64,000 bases of DNA. Source: Salarias fasciatus. Its lineage: Eukaryota; Chordata; Actinopteri; Blenniiformes; Blenniidae. A program made the position numbers and the translations under genes. Shown one piece after another: positions 1 through 9,747 of the stretch. The stretch's first letter is position 1. Every line of letters starts with the position of its first letter. Location: contig NC_043755.1 in the NCBI RefSeq assembly GCF_902148845.1, positions 6,369,790 to 6,433,789 on the forward strand, written 5' to 3'. The notes under the pieces were generated by a model. It saw only the letters and a program-made list of their open reading frames with translations. It was not told the origin of the DNA and made no database searches.

Positions 1-667
1 TTAAAAATGAATGTAGTGCTGATACTGGAGAGGTTCTGGGTTTTCTCTTTTCATTTAATTAATTTTGTTGCCTCTAATTCAGCTCAAGAATGTTTGGAGT
101 ACTTATGGAAAAAGAAATAACAGAAAAAGTTAATCACTGAATATATGGCAGGTAAACGGGTGTTTTTTTTATGATTATCAGAACAGTGGTAGGAATGTTA
201 GTGAACAAAAACAGTTGGTATTTCGGGCTGTATTAGTATTAGTACAGTGGTTTTCAAAATGTGGGACGGGCTTCCACTGGAGGGCGCCAGAGAGCTACAA
301 TGGGGGTCTATCAGGTTTTTTTTTTTTTTTTTTTTTTTGGATTAAAACACAATTTTCGAACCGAGTTTCCAGTGAAGTTAAAAGAAATGGGTGAAAATAT
401 TAAATCACCTACAAGCAAAATCATTAATGTGACAGTTTAAGAATATTTCTAACTTAAAGCAACTAGCACAACAAAACACTGATTTGGTTGTCATTTTCAA
501 ACAGTTAATGTGTGCTTCTGTGAGTATTTATTCTGAATCATTCAATCTGAGAATATTTGTGAAGAGCTACATAACTGCCTTCACTTGGTTCTTGGTGTCC
601 CCTAATACATTTTCTTTCTTCATTTCTTGAGTGAGCCACTTTTGTCCTTTCTTTTGCTGACCTCCAG
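1..667. other. Upstream non-coding region of kel
   Basis: This is AT-rich sequence with no recognisable exon. It should hold the first exon and promoter of kel, because the first exon I can place (668) has no start codon at its beginning. A homopolymer T tract lies near 316-338. A possible hAT terminal fragment is listed separately. Confidence 0.5.
242..338 (+). repeat. Possible hAT-type DNA transposon end fragment
   Basis: The stretch begins CAGTGGTTTTCAAAATGTGG and continues into a GC-rich GGGCGCCAGAG block. The start resembles the CAGTGGTTCTCAAA-type terminal repeats of vertebrate hAT (Charlie/Zaphod-like) elements. It ends in a T-rich run, and no transposase coding sequence or second end is visible. 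The family is inferred from memory of terminal motifs only. Confidence 0.35.
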
Positions 668-3600
668 CTTGAGCGACCAGTCCAGCCAGAACCTGAGCGG
701 AACCATCGGCTTCCACCCCGGCCTGAGCCGCGTCACAGTGAAGATCCCCTTCAGGTCCTGCAACAAAACCAGCGCCAGCATATGTTACAACAACAGCAGC
801 TGCCAGAGCAGCTCCAAAATCAACCTTTGTGGATAAAACACAAAAGGCCGATCCTCCTCCTTTTAGGCTTATCTTTATGTGCCGCCATACTGGGACTAAT
901 TTTCTATACGCATTACAAGCTCCACACAAAGAATAATAACCAGCCAGGTACTGTTACCCAAGAAAAACACAACATGAGATGATTAATATGCATTATTTTC
1001 CATTCTGCATTACACTTTTCTCTCTTTCTCTCTCATATAGTGACTCCATGTGTGTCGCCAGCCTGTCGGAAGGCCTCAGCCAGACTCTCCACATCTATCG
1101 ATCCCTTCACGCAGCCCTGTGACTACTTCTTGTTCACATGTGGATCAGATACGCTTTGGCAGGACAGCGGGAGCAGACAGAGGGGTCAGGGAATCCCGGG
1201 ACATCCTCAAAACCAGATGGAGAAGTCGGCGTGGCCGGGGCGGGTACCAGAGAATGAGGAGAAACTCCAGAGGCGGCGGGGAAAAGATAAAACACTGAAC
1301 CGGAAAACTGTGCTGCTGCAGCATCTGAAGGAGATTTTAGGTAAGGCCTTTTGCTTAAAATATTAGGTTAGTGTGTTGACCGTTATTCAACCGGGAAACT
1401 CTTGACATGACTAAAAATCTCACAACAGTTTCAGAACATACAAGTAAAATATTATTATGGTACAATTCTACTATTATGAGCAAGAAAATAAAGAAAGAGC
1501 ACCCAGAAGTCAAGTATATATAGAGAGAATACCCTGAATTGCAGTAACATTTAACTGTGTTTTTCTGTTAGAATCAAATGACATGCTGAACAGTTCAGCA
1601 GTACAGAAGGCTAAAGGATTCTACCACTCCTGCCTGGACACGAGTTCTCTGGAAAACACGGGAGCAGAGCCCTTCCTGACGCTGGTGCAGAAGGTATGAC
1701 GATCATCTCACTTCTAGGTGCAGCACCCAAAACAGTTTCTGTAAAATTTACTTTCACCCTTTATACTTAAATGTTTAGTAACATTTCAGACTACATTTCA
1801 GACAGATTTAGACATCTCCTTTGGAAATATTGGGAAATTCTCCATAAATGTTCCAACAGAATCCTCAAAAATGGCAAAATCTTGCCCAAATTAACTCAAT
1901 TCAAAAGTGGTGAAGACTAATTATGATAGGTAGTATATCAATTAAATGTAAGTCCCGATAGTATTTTAGATCATATGATGGTGTTGGTAGGTACTTGGCT
2001 GAAAACATGTTTTACAGGGCTGAATGAAAGAAGGTTGAGAAAAACTGGTCCAGACACACAGTGGTGGTTCCTGCTCTGTTTATCTAGTTCCACACACAAG
2101 AGCTATAACATGCTGTTATGCCTCTGCAGTAGATGTTTTCAGACATGTGGGATTTTTCTGAATATTTGCGTGCTGTGTGTGTTTGTGTGTCTCTGCATGC
2201 AGCTGGGAGGCTGGGCAGTGTCGGGGAAGTGGAACCGGACAGATTTCAACTCCACGCTGAGATTACTAATGAGAGACTACGCCACATTTCCATTCTTCAA
2301 CCTCTATGTGGGCAAAGATCCAAATGAAATTGGACAAAAAACAACCAAAAGATACATACAGGCCAGTATCCATTAGGATAATTTGTAAGTCTAACATTCA
2401 GATGGGAGCACTGCCATGACAAAGTGGTTTTTTGTGTTATTACTTTACCTGAAGTATCCTTCTTGTCAACAGATTGATCAGCCAGATTTGTTGATCCCAA
2501 TTGAATGGAACAGCAAGACACAGAAGTCCGAGGCAAAAACCGAGGTTGATGACCTCTGCGGATTTAAGAAATCTCTTTAAATTAATAAAACAATGTGAAG
2601 GCATTTCACTAATGCATTTCATTATCATTCTCCTGCTGCTTTCTGTAAAGACTCTCCGGCCTTTCCTGGCATCCTGTCAGCGGTACCTGGCCATGCTGGG
2701 AGCCCCGCCGAGCAACAGAATGATCCACGTGGGCTTGTTCATCTCCCTGTCCTCTGAGCTGGCCGTGGCGGCTTCGCCTCTGCACTACCGCCTGGTGAAA
2801 GGACAGCTCCATCAGCGCATGACCATTAAAGAGCTACAAGTACACCATCACTGCAATATTCTGTCTGGATTCTCTGTTGCAGAGATTTCTTATAAGATCT
2901 AACATTAATTTGACAAAACAAAGCATGTCTGAATTCACAGCAGTTAAACTATTTCAACCGCGTGAATATTCCTGACAGGAACAGGCCCCTGCTATCGACT
3001 GGCTGGGCTGTCTCCAGGCTACTTTCCACCCTCTGTCTCTCAGTGAAGACGACCACGTCCTGCTGCATAACTTACCCTACATCGCGCAAATGTCCCGGAT
3101 CATTACCAAATGGCTGAACAAGCATGAAACGAGCACCAGGTAGGATGTGGCACCAAAAGGAAAAAAAAAAAACTCCTGAGCGTTTCCCGGTTCTGACTCG
3201 GCCCCGTGTCCTCTGGCTGTCCTCAGCGGTCCCCTCCACACCTTCATGGTCCTCAGCCTGCTGCACACCATGATGCCTGCCATGGACTCCAGATTCTCCG
3301 ACACACGGAGGAATTTCTCTGTGATTCTGGGAAACACTGATCAGGTTAATGAATCTAACATCCAACAGTGTTTCTCTACACCTGTAAACTGATTTATCAG
3401 AGTCATATCTTCATGATGGGACTTTTTTCCACCAGGAAGCCCCTCGCTGGAAACACTGTGTGCTGGAGACAGAGCGAGGATTTGGCTCAGTCCTCACACA
3501 CCTTCTCAGTGAGCGCACAGCCCAAAGAGAGGTGAGGAGGAGAATCGAAGAACTGTAGTTTTAACACGACTCCATGTGTATTTAAAACTTGTATCGTTGG

Positions 3601-5258
3601 ACAGGCAGAGGAGACTATACAGAACGTATTTTCCACCTTCAAGGCCAAATTACATGAGTTGAATTGGATGGATCAGAAAACTCACCAGCTTGTCATGGAG
3701 AAGGTAATATGTGAAGCAATAACCGGGTGCAATACTGTGAAAACATGAAGATAATTGGAGCTCTGTGAGGGCGGTGTTTATCCTCCCCCGTCTTCAGGAA
3801 TAAAGCTGCATGTTGATGGATGCTGATAAAAAGCTCTGACCTCTGTCTCCAGATTCACTCTTTCACTCCAAGACTCTGGACTTCAGAGGAGATCTCCAGG
3901 GGAGCCGAGCTAGACCTGACGTTTTCAGAGGTAGATTCGATTATCATGTTAAATGTTAAATCTCAAATCAAACCTCACATCAGATGATATGTTTGCACAC
4001 CAATAACTGAGCTTTGTCACTAAAATCATTGTAAAGTTTTGACATGTTGCAGAGGTTGGCACTTCTGCCTTACTGCAGGAACATAACCGGGCCAATGGTA
4101 GCAGATATTTCACACCAACACTGTTGGTTTACAGGTGACTGTCAGCACACACAGCTTCTTCTCCAACTACGTCCAGCTGCTGTCGCTGTGGCAGAAAAGG
4201 CGCAGTAAACTCCTGACCGATCCGAGCGAGCCTGCTGATATGTGAGTGTGTGATTCAACTAATGAAGATGTCAGATGTGGGGAAGTTGTCTGGAGAGAAA
4301 GCGTCAATGTCCTCACATGTCTTTGCAGTATGTCTGTCACACCAGTTCTGCTGGGTAAAGACATCGTGTTTCCCGTGGGAATGTTCATCCCTCCTCTCTT
4401 TCATTCCACATACCCCAGGTACAGTGTCCGTTTTTTGTCTTCAATTATTCTTTGATTATTTAACACTTTAGTGCATAAACCTTTATTTTGTTCACAAACA
4501 GAGCCATGAATTACGGTGCAGCTGGTTTCCTCATCACCAAAGATATCATCCATCTGCTGCTGCCCGAGAGTAAGACACTTTCACAATCACATTGACGTCC
4601 AGCTTTTGTAAAAGCCAAAGAGAACACCTGCAAAGACACTGCTTACACACTGCTACCTGTCATTTAATGCATGTCGGTGTGTGTTGCGTGGCAGTTCTCT
4701 CTCACAGTGAGACGATGCGTGCTGTGGGGAAGTGTGTGTGGGATCACTACCTCACCGTGACTGACGGAGCGGGTCGAGGCAGCGTGTCTCGGCTCTCAGC
4801 CGCACAGCAGCAGGAACTGTGGCTGCAGTACTTTGCGCTGCAGGTAGCACTGCAGGTGAGGAGCCACTTATAGTTATTAGTTTCTCCGGGCGAGGAAAAC
4901 ATCAGCATTAAGCGTCTGCATTTCATCTCCTCAGGCCTATCAGCAGAGTCTGAGGCAGCGTCCCGGAGACAGCTCCCTGTCGGGGCTGTCACACACTCAT
5001 CTGTTTCTCACAGCTTTCTCACAGGTAATGTCCTTCAACTGTTATGTTTCAAGGTTTCACATCCTATCCTCACAGCTACTCTTGTTTTTTTTTTTTGTTT
5101 CTGCTTTCCAGATTAACTGTGACACTGACCCGTACTGGGAGTTCATGCCTCTGGAGCCTTCCTTCTTGATCACAGTCATTTGTGCCAAAACAAACCTGTG
5201 TCCTACCAGCCTCCAGTGCTCACTCAGGCCCCAGCAGAGTTCAGTACAAACATGCTGA
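668..5258 (+). CDS. kel: Kell blood-group glycoprotein homologue (M13 family), active site eroded
   Basis: This is a type II membrane protein of the M13 (neprilysin/ECE) family. Exons: 668-947, 1041-1340, 1572-1693, 2203-2361, 2473-2544, 2651-2839, 2979-3139, 3227-3344, 3436-3531, 3605-3703, 3853-3930, 4135-4241, 4329-4418, 4502-4569, 4695-4855, 4935-5024, 5112-5258. All join in frame, giving at least 778 residues; human KEL has 732. The Pro/Gln-rich cytosolic tail is followed by a transmembrane helix (PILLLLGLSLCAAILGLIFY). Kell-specific matches include LGGWAVSGKW, QAPAIDWLGCLQATF and FPVGMFIPPLF with NYGAAG. The zinc site is altered: the HELLH position reads KDIIH, and ENxADxGG reads ELWLQYFA, keeping the Glu but losing the Asp. 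The usual C-terminal His and Arg are also absent. The exon carrying the start codon was not located; the first in-frame Met is at 782. The 2361/2473 intron uses a GC donor. I call it kel rather than another M13 member because of the internal matches. Confidence 0.88.
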
Positions 5259-5388
5259 GGAGCCTCATATGAGCACTAACAGAACTCCATTTATGATTTA
5301 AAACAATATTTTTTGCAGGGAATGTTGTGAAGATGTAAGTGAATGTGAGAATAATTATGTATTTTGTTCATTATTGAAAGTGACAAAA

Positions 5389-5394
5389 AATAAA
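5389..5394 (+). other. Poly(A) signal of kel
   Basis: A canonical AATAAA lies about 130 bases after the kel stop codon in AT-rich sequence. It is the first such signal downstream, so it is the likely 3' end. Confidence 0.6.
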
Positions 5395-6771
5395 TATTTG
5401 ATAAGAATATTTTTATGACTTTTGGTGTTGCATAGTCTGAAAATGTGAAGAAAACTGGAAATGACATAATAGGCTCTGACCAAGAATGAGAGTAGTCGTT
5501 AAATAAGGAAACTTAACAGTAAACCAGGGAAAACTCTGCAATGCAAGCATCAACGCATCACCCAGATGATCGCCGGTGTGGTTTCGCAGTGTAAGCATAA
5601 AAGGGGCATCTCTATGCTGGAGTTCAGACAGACACTGGCCTGACTGCTGAGGGAGATCCCCAAGAACAACAGGGTCAAAAAGACTCTTGTGTGAACTACA
5701 AGAAAAGCCACTTACAGACTCAATCAGGTGAAATGCAGAGGAAGCATTTTTGCTTGCAATTTTATTAGCTAAAGATTGATAAAGCGTAGCTGCAAGGATG
5801 TTTGAATGTTATATGTATTTTAGTATGCAGTCAATACCACTACAATAGTAATCCAACAAAACCTGTCATTGACTATTAATAAAAATCGACAAGTGTAATA
5901 ATAATTAAAAAAAAGGACAAGACCTGTGACAGCTCCAGAACTAATAAGAGAAGTGAAGCAAATCACAGCAGCCAGTAAATCTTTGAAAAGATCTAAGGAG
6001 TCACTGAGTCGAGTCTTAACAAGTAATAAACCAAGAAGTCAGTCACACAACCATGAGTTAGGACACACAACAGAATGATTAAATTATACAAACCAGCTGC
6101 CAAACCACTAAAACACAGGACACAAAATAATCCCTTGAAACCACTGCCAAAAAAAAAAAACACTGATCAACAGAAATTAGCTACACGAGGTCAAAAAGCA
6201 CTGAAGAAGCTTGAGAGGACCCAGAACCGTAAAACAAAGCAAGTCTCACGCAAGGACAAATCTGACAGGGAAACACAGCCCCCAAGACGGATGCTCTCCG
6301 AAACAGGATCAAAAGTGAAAACACACCAACATCAGGAGAGCAAAAGACGAGCGTCCTGCTGTTAGCGTTCAAATTTGACAGCAATAAACTTAAATCTTCT
6401 CCTCAGCCTGTAAGTTCTCCTTTTTATGTGCAAGTTATGGTTATATCCCACCCCTCCCCCCATTTAGTGAGTTTCCTGTAAAATATTCTAATGTAAACTT
6501 TTGTTCCTTTCAAACAAAAACCACTCATTAATAACATATTTTAATGGAACTGCAAACATCCATCACCAGCACACATCATGGTGTACACAACGTCTGTAGA
6601 AAAACCTTTGGTTCAAAAACCAATACATCTTTAACATGGTGCCAAAACACCATCATATAATCATACACAGATAGAAGGCAGAATACATTTCTGTTGTCCG
6701 TTTGATTTGAGTATTTTTAGTCCGTGTCGTCTGATGTTTAAGCCCCGTCAGCATCAGCATCTTGATCTCCG
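5395..6771. other. kel-emg1 intergenic region (3' ends converge)
   Basis: kel (+) and emg1 (-) converge here. I see no conserved coding exon. A lysine-rich open frame at 6075-6365 has no start context, splice partners or recognisable domain. A plus-strand AATAAA sits near 6384. ATTAAA on the minus strand at 6540-6545 is a plausible poly(A) signal for emg1, about 230 bases past its stop. Confidence 0.4.
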
Positions 6772-8373
6772 TCACAGGACCCCCCACACTTCCTCAAAGG
6801 CAGAGCACATCTTAGCGCAGGTCAGTGCTGCAGACAAGGGGTAGTTACTGATGGAGATGGTCTTCTCTGTGTAGTCCACGTTCACCTAAGAGACAGAGTC
6901 ATCACAGACAGTATTTGAGTCCATTGTGAATCATCTGCCATTTGTAATGTGTGTGTCTGTGTGTGTGGGCTTTCCCTCAATTAAGTCAGACCAGTAACAT
7001 AATAGGACATTAGCTCAAATAAAACAACTCCAAAGTATCCATGCAGTGTTAGTACTAAAAAGAAAGATTACGTTCTGAAATTTAAATGCAAAACCTTTTA
7101 GCAATGACCAGTAACCTTTGAAAAGTTCACTGTGAAATCCTCTTTACCACATTTATTCTTTTCAGCCTTATGTCAGTGAAGTCCGTTGCTTCTCAGGTCA
7201 GATATCTGCAGCCTTCAGCTTGCATGGATTTCATGCTCATGTAATGTGACTCACACAAGTAAAGTGTCTTTGTACAGTTATGTCTGCTAATCTAACCAAA
7301 ATATAATAAACTCAATTCAATAAACTCAGAATTTGCCATTATATTTACTCTGAGCCTTGATTGTTTAGGTTTTAACTTTATTTTTAAAGTTGCTGATCTG
7401 CAGCTTCGCTCACCGCTCCATGTGCGAATGCTCCAATGACCACTGCAGCAGGGCCCTCCGGCACCACAGTCCGGGGGCAAACGGCTTCTCCCGCAGAGAA
7501 AGAGGTGGAAATACGAGGACAGCCTGGAGGCAGGTGGTCAGACACTGGATTTTTGATCATCCTTAGAAGCTTTTGCGGGCCATCGGCAGCTCTCACACTG
7601 AGTTTGTGCAGCAGCTGAACTAAAAACGAAACATAACCCAGACAATGTCATACAGCTGTATGAAGACCAATTATGTCAACTGGAAACACATTACACATTG
7701 CAGCTTACCCATAAGACCACAAAACCGAGGGAACGTTCTTGGGATGCGCGTCTGTGGGTTGATCTCTATTAAGGCGTTTTTCTCTGTGTGGATGTAAACC
7801 TGCAGGAGCCCCGCTCTGTTCAGTGGACTGTCCATCAGCATGAGCAGACACTGGCGATTGACAAGTACACAAACAACAACACAATCATTACATGTTGAGA
7901 AGAATCCTCTGTCAGCTAAATAACTGAGGTAACTTATAGGGAAATAAATGCGTACATACATACTATTAGGCTAAAGCGAGGTTTACCTGGTGTGTGATAT
8001 CAGGTCTGATGTGTCCAGGATCTCTTCCACTTTTCAAGATTATATTCTTATGTTGGTCGCAGTTTAAAAGCTCGAATGTTTTTCCAACCTGAAAGACACA
8101 AAAACACAGAAGATAATCAATAGTTTTTAAACTTTCTTAACGTGATGTGTGGGATCAACTCTTCCTGAAGCAGCCAGACGGGCTGCCTCGCAGCAACAAA
8201 ACAAAACCCTCTCGAGCCTTCACCTTCACGGTTTCCAGCGACGCTCCCTCCAGAATAACGACCAGCCTCCTCTCGGCCATCCGGTCGTGCAAACTGCGGA
8301 GGTGTTTGGCTGGTTTTGGCTCATATTCGTCCAAATGTTCGAGGCCACGCTTCTTCCCACCAGGCGCCGCCAT
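6772..8373 (-). CDS. emg1: EMG1 N1-specific pseudouridine methyltransferase
   Basis: EMG1/Nep1 is a SPOUT-fold methyltransferase of the nucleolar small-subunit processome. It methylates N1 of a hypermodified pseudouridine of 18S rRNA and helps 40S assembly. Exons in coding order: 8373-8224, 8088-7987, 7850-7709, 7619-7414, 6885-6772. They total 714 bases, encoding 237 residues (human 244). The start is the ATG beginning [10 protein letters not shown]. Diagnostic stretches are [74 protein letters not shown] and the C-terminus AFEEVWGVL. The Asp of RPDITHQ, whose human counterpart (D86) is altered in Bowen-Conradi syndrome, is present. Only the basic N-terminal tail is divergent. The gene is divergent from nop2, and their transcribed starts lie within about 300 bases of each other. 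Confidence 0.96.
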
Positions 8374-8707
8374 GATGTTTCCGTCTCAGAGTCGCAGTTT
8401 GTTTGCGTCACTGTAAAGGTGCGCGTTCACGAGACGGTGACCGATTAAATTCGGGCTTTAAAAAAAAAAAAAATTATTCTAAAGAACTGCATATTCGAAA
8501 AGAAGAGGAACTGATTGAAACTATAATTACATCTGTAATTTTGCATTTATGAAAAATAATGCACATCTTTTTGCGCGTGACTGCCACTGTACGTCACTTT
8601 TACGTGCCGGATATGCTGCTACAACGTGTTGAGGTAAATTTCACGTGTGGGAATTTCGCCGTGCTGCGTTTTACAAGACGTTTAATCCCAAAGTGTTTGG
8701 TTTCTTG
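8374..8707. promoter_or_regulatory. Divergent emg1/nop2 promoter with CACGTG E-box and nop2 untranslated first exon
   Basis: The interval separates the emg1 start codon from the splice donor of the nop2 untranslated exon (…TTTCTTG|GTAAGTG, exon ending at 8707). It contains a perfect CACGTG at 8642-8647, a second ACGTG at about 8602, and no TATA box. Both genes encode ribosome-assembly enzymes, so a shared MYC/USF-type site is a sensible control element. The exact transcription starts are not visible. Confidence 0.6.
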
Positions 8708-9120
8708 GTAAGTGGTTGAAAAATCATATGTTTGTATCTTTTTAGGACATAAAAATCGGTTCTGATGGCAAAAACTTCCCTTTTAAAACGCAATGCGATT
8801 AGCTTGTTGTCGCCGAGTGAATGCAGGCTCTCTTTTTAACATCACGCCGACGTGGTTAGCGTTTCATTTCGGTAATTGTAACATCGGGAGTTTTGATGCC
8901 CGAGACTGAAACCTATAATCAGTATTAGACCTAATAGTCTATCATACATTTTTCGTATAAATGAACCTGCAGGCGATCGTTACATAATTACATTGCAGGT
9001 ATCGCAGTTGGTGTCTATTTACTGTCAAGACGTGAAATTTTTGTTCAAATCAACATAAAGTTACAAATAATAGGATAATGTGAATATTGGTGGCAATATG
9101 CCAGGTCTTCTGTCTTTGGG

Positions 9121-9185
9121 TAGGGGTTTCAAACATAAGGCCCGTGGACCAAAACTGGCCCTGCTATGTGGCCTTCCAAACTGTC
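9121..9185 (+). repeat. Possible hAT-type terminal fragment in nop2 intron 1
   Basis: The sequence GGGGTTTCAAACATAAGGCC followed by CGTGGACCAAAACTGGCCC resembles the CAGGGGTCTCAAACT…GGCCCGTGGGCCA ends of vertebrate hAT elements. It is short and has no internal coding sequence. The assignment rests on motif memory. Confidence 0.35.
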
Positions 9186-9239
9186 AGACAGACAGTGAAA
9201 TGTTTTCAAAGTTAACAATATTTGTTTTTTTCCAAAGCA

Positions 9240-9243
<4 letters not shown>

Positions 9244-9316
<73 letters not shown>
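9244..9316 (+). repeat. (TC)n microsatellite
   Basis: About 36 uninterrupted TC units lie in the first intron (5' UTR intron) of nop2. Open reading frames across it are artefacts of the repeat. Confidence 0.97.
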
Positions 9317-9323
<7 letters not shown>

Positions 9324-9747
9324 AAACCTGTCCTGTCCAGCATGGAAGTAGCAGAATGGAGGTCTGGCTGCTGTTATGTACCCGACAGACGGACAGCAAG
9401 CATTTCTCTCAAAGCTATACTCTTAAGAGTGACTTTGTAAAAACTTGCATAATGCACCAGTGTTAAGAGAAGTTTTTCAGACATTACACTGTATTTTGCA
9501 CTAGAAAATATCAGTAAAGTCAGCTTTATGTTGACATTATTGGTTGGTTTTGTAAAAATTAAATATGTATCCTTGTTATAAGAGACCTGAGCCAGATGAA
9601 CTAATTTTCATCAAGTTTTACAGAAGCCTGATAAAAAAACCTCAACGTCAGCAGGGCTTCAACTCAAACCCATGCATATTACTATTTTGCGCATGCAATA
9701 AACACATTCTTATCTTCCTTTTTTCAGATTCCGTGCATCACTGCAAG

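Noticed and set aside
567-929. 120-residue minus-strand open frame over the first kel exon
   Set aside because: Its sequence is composition-driven (Ala/Gly/Gln) and recognises no family. The plus-strand exon in the same place has a strong acceptor, a transmembrane helix and joins in frame to the Kell ectodomain.
4502-4569. Possibility that kel is a pseudogene because the zinc motif is missing
   Set aside because: All 17 exons found are open and in frame with usable splice sites, and residues outside the active site remain Kell-like. This points to a retained protein rather than a decayed gene.
6075-6365. Lysine-rich 96-residue open frame between kel and emg1
   Set aside because: No recognisable domain, no splice partners, and A-rich composition that favours Lys codons by chance. 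Treated as non-coding.
9080-9440. Ser/Leu-repeat open frames across the nop2 intron
   Set aside because: They are translations of the (TC)n microsatellite.
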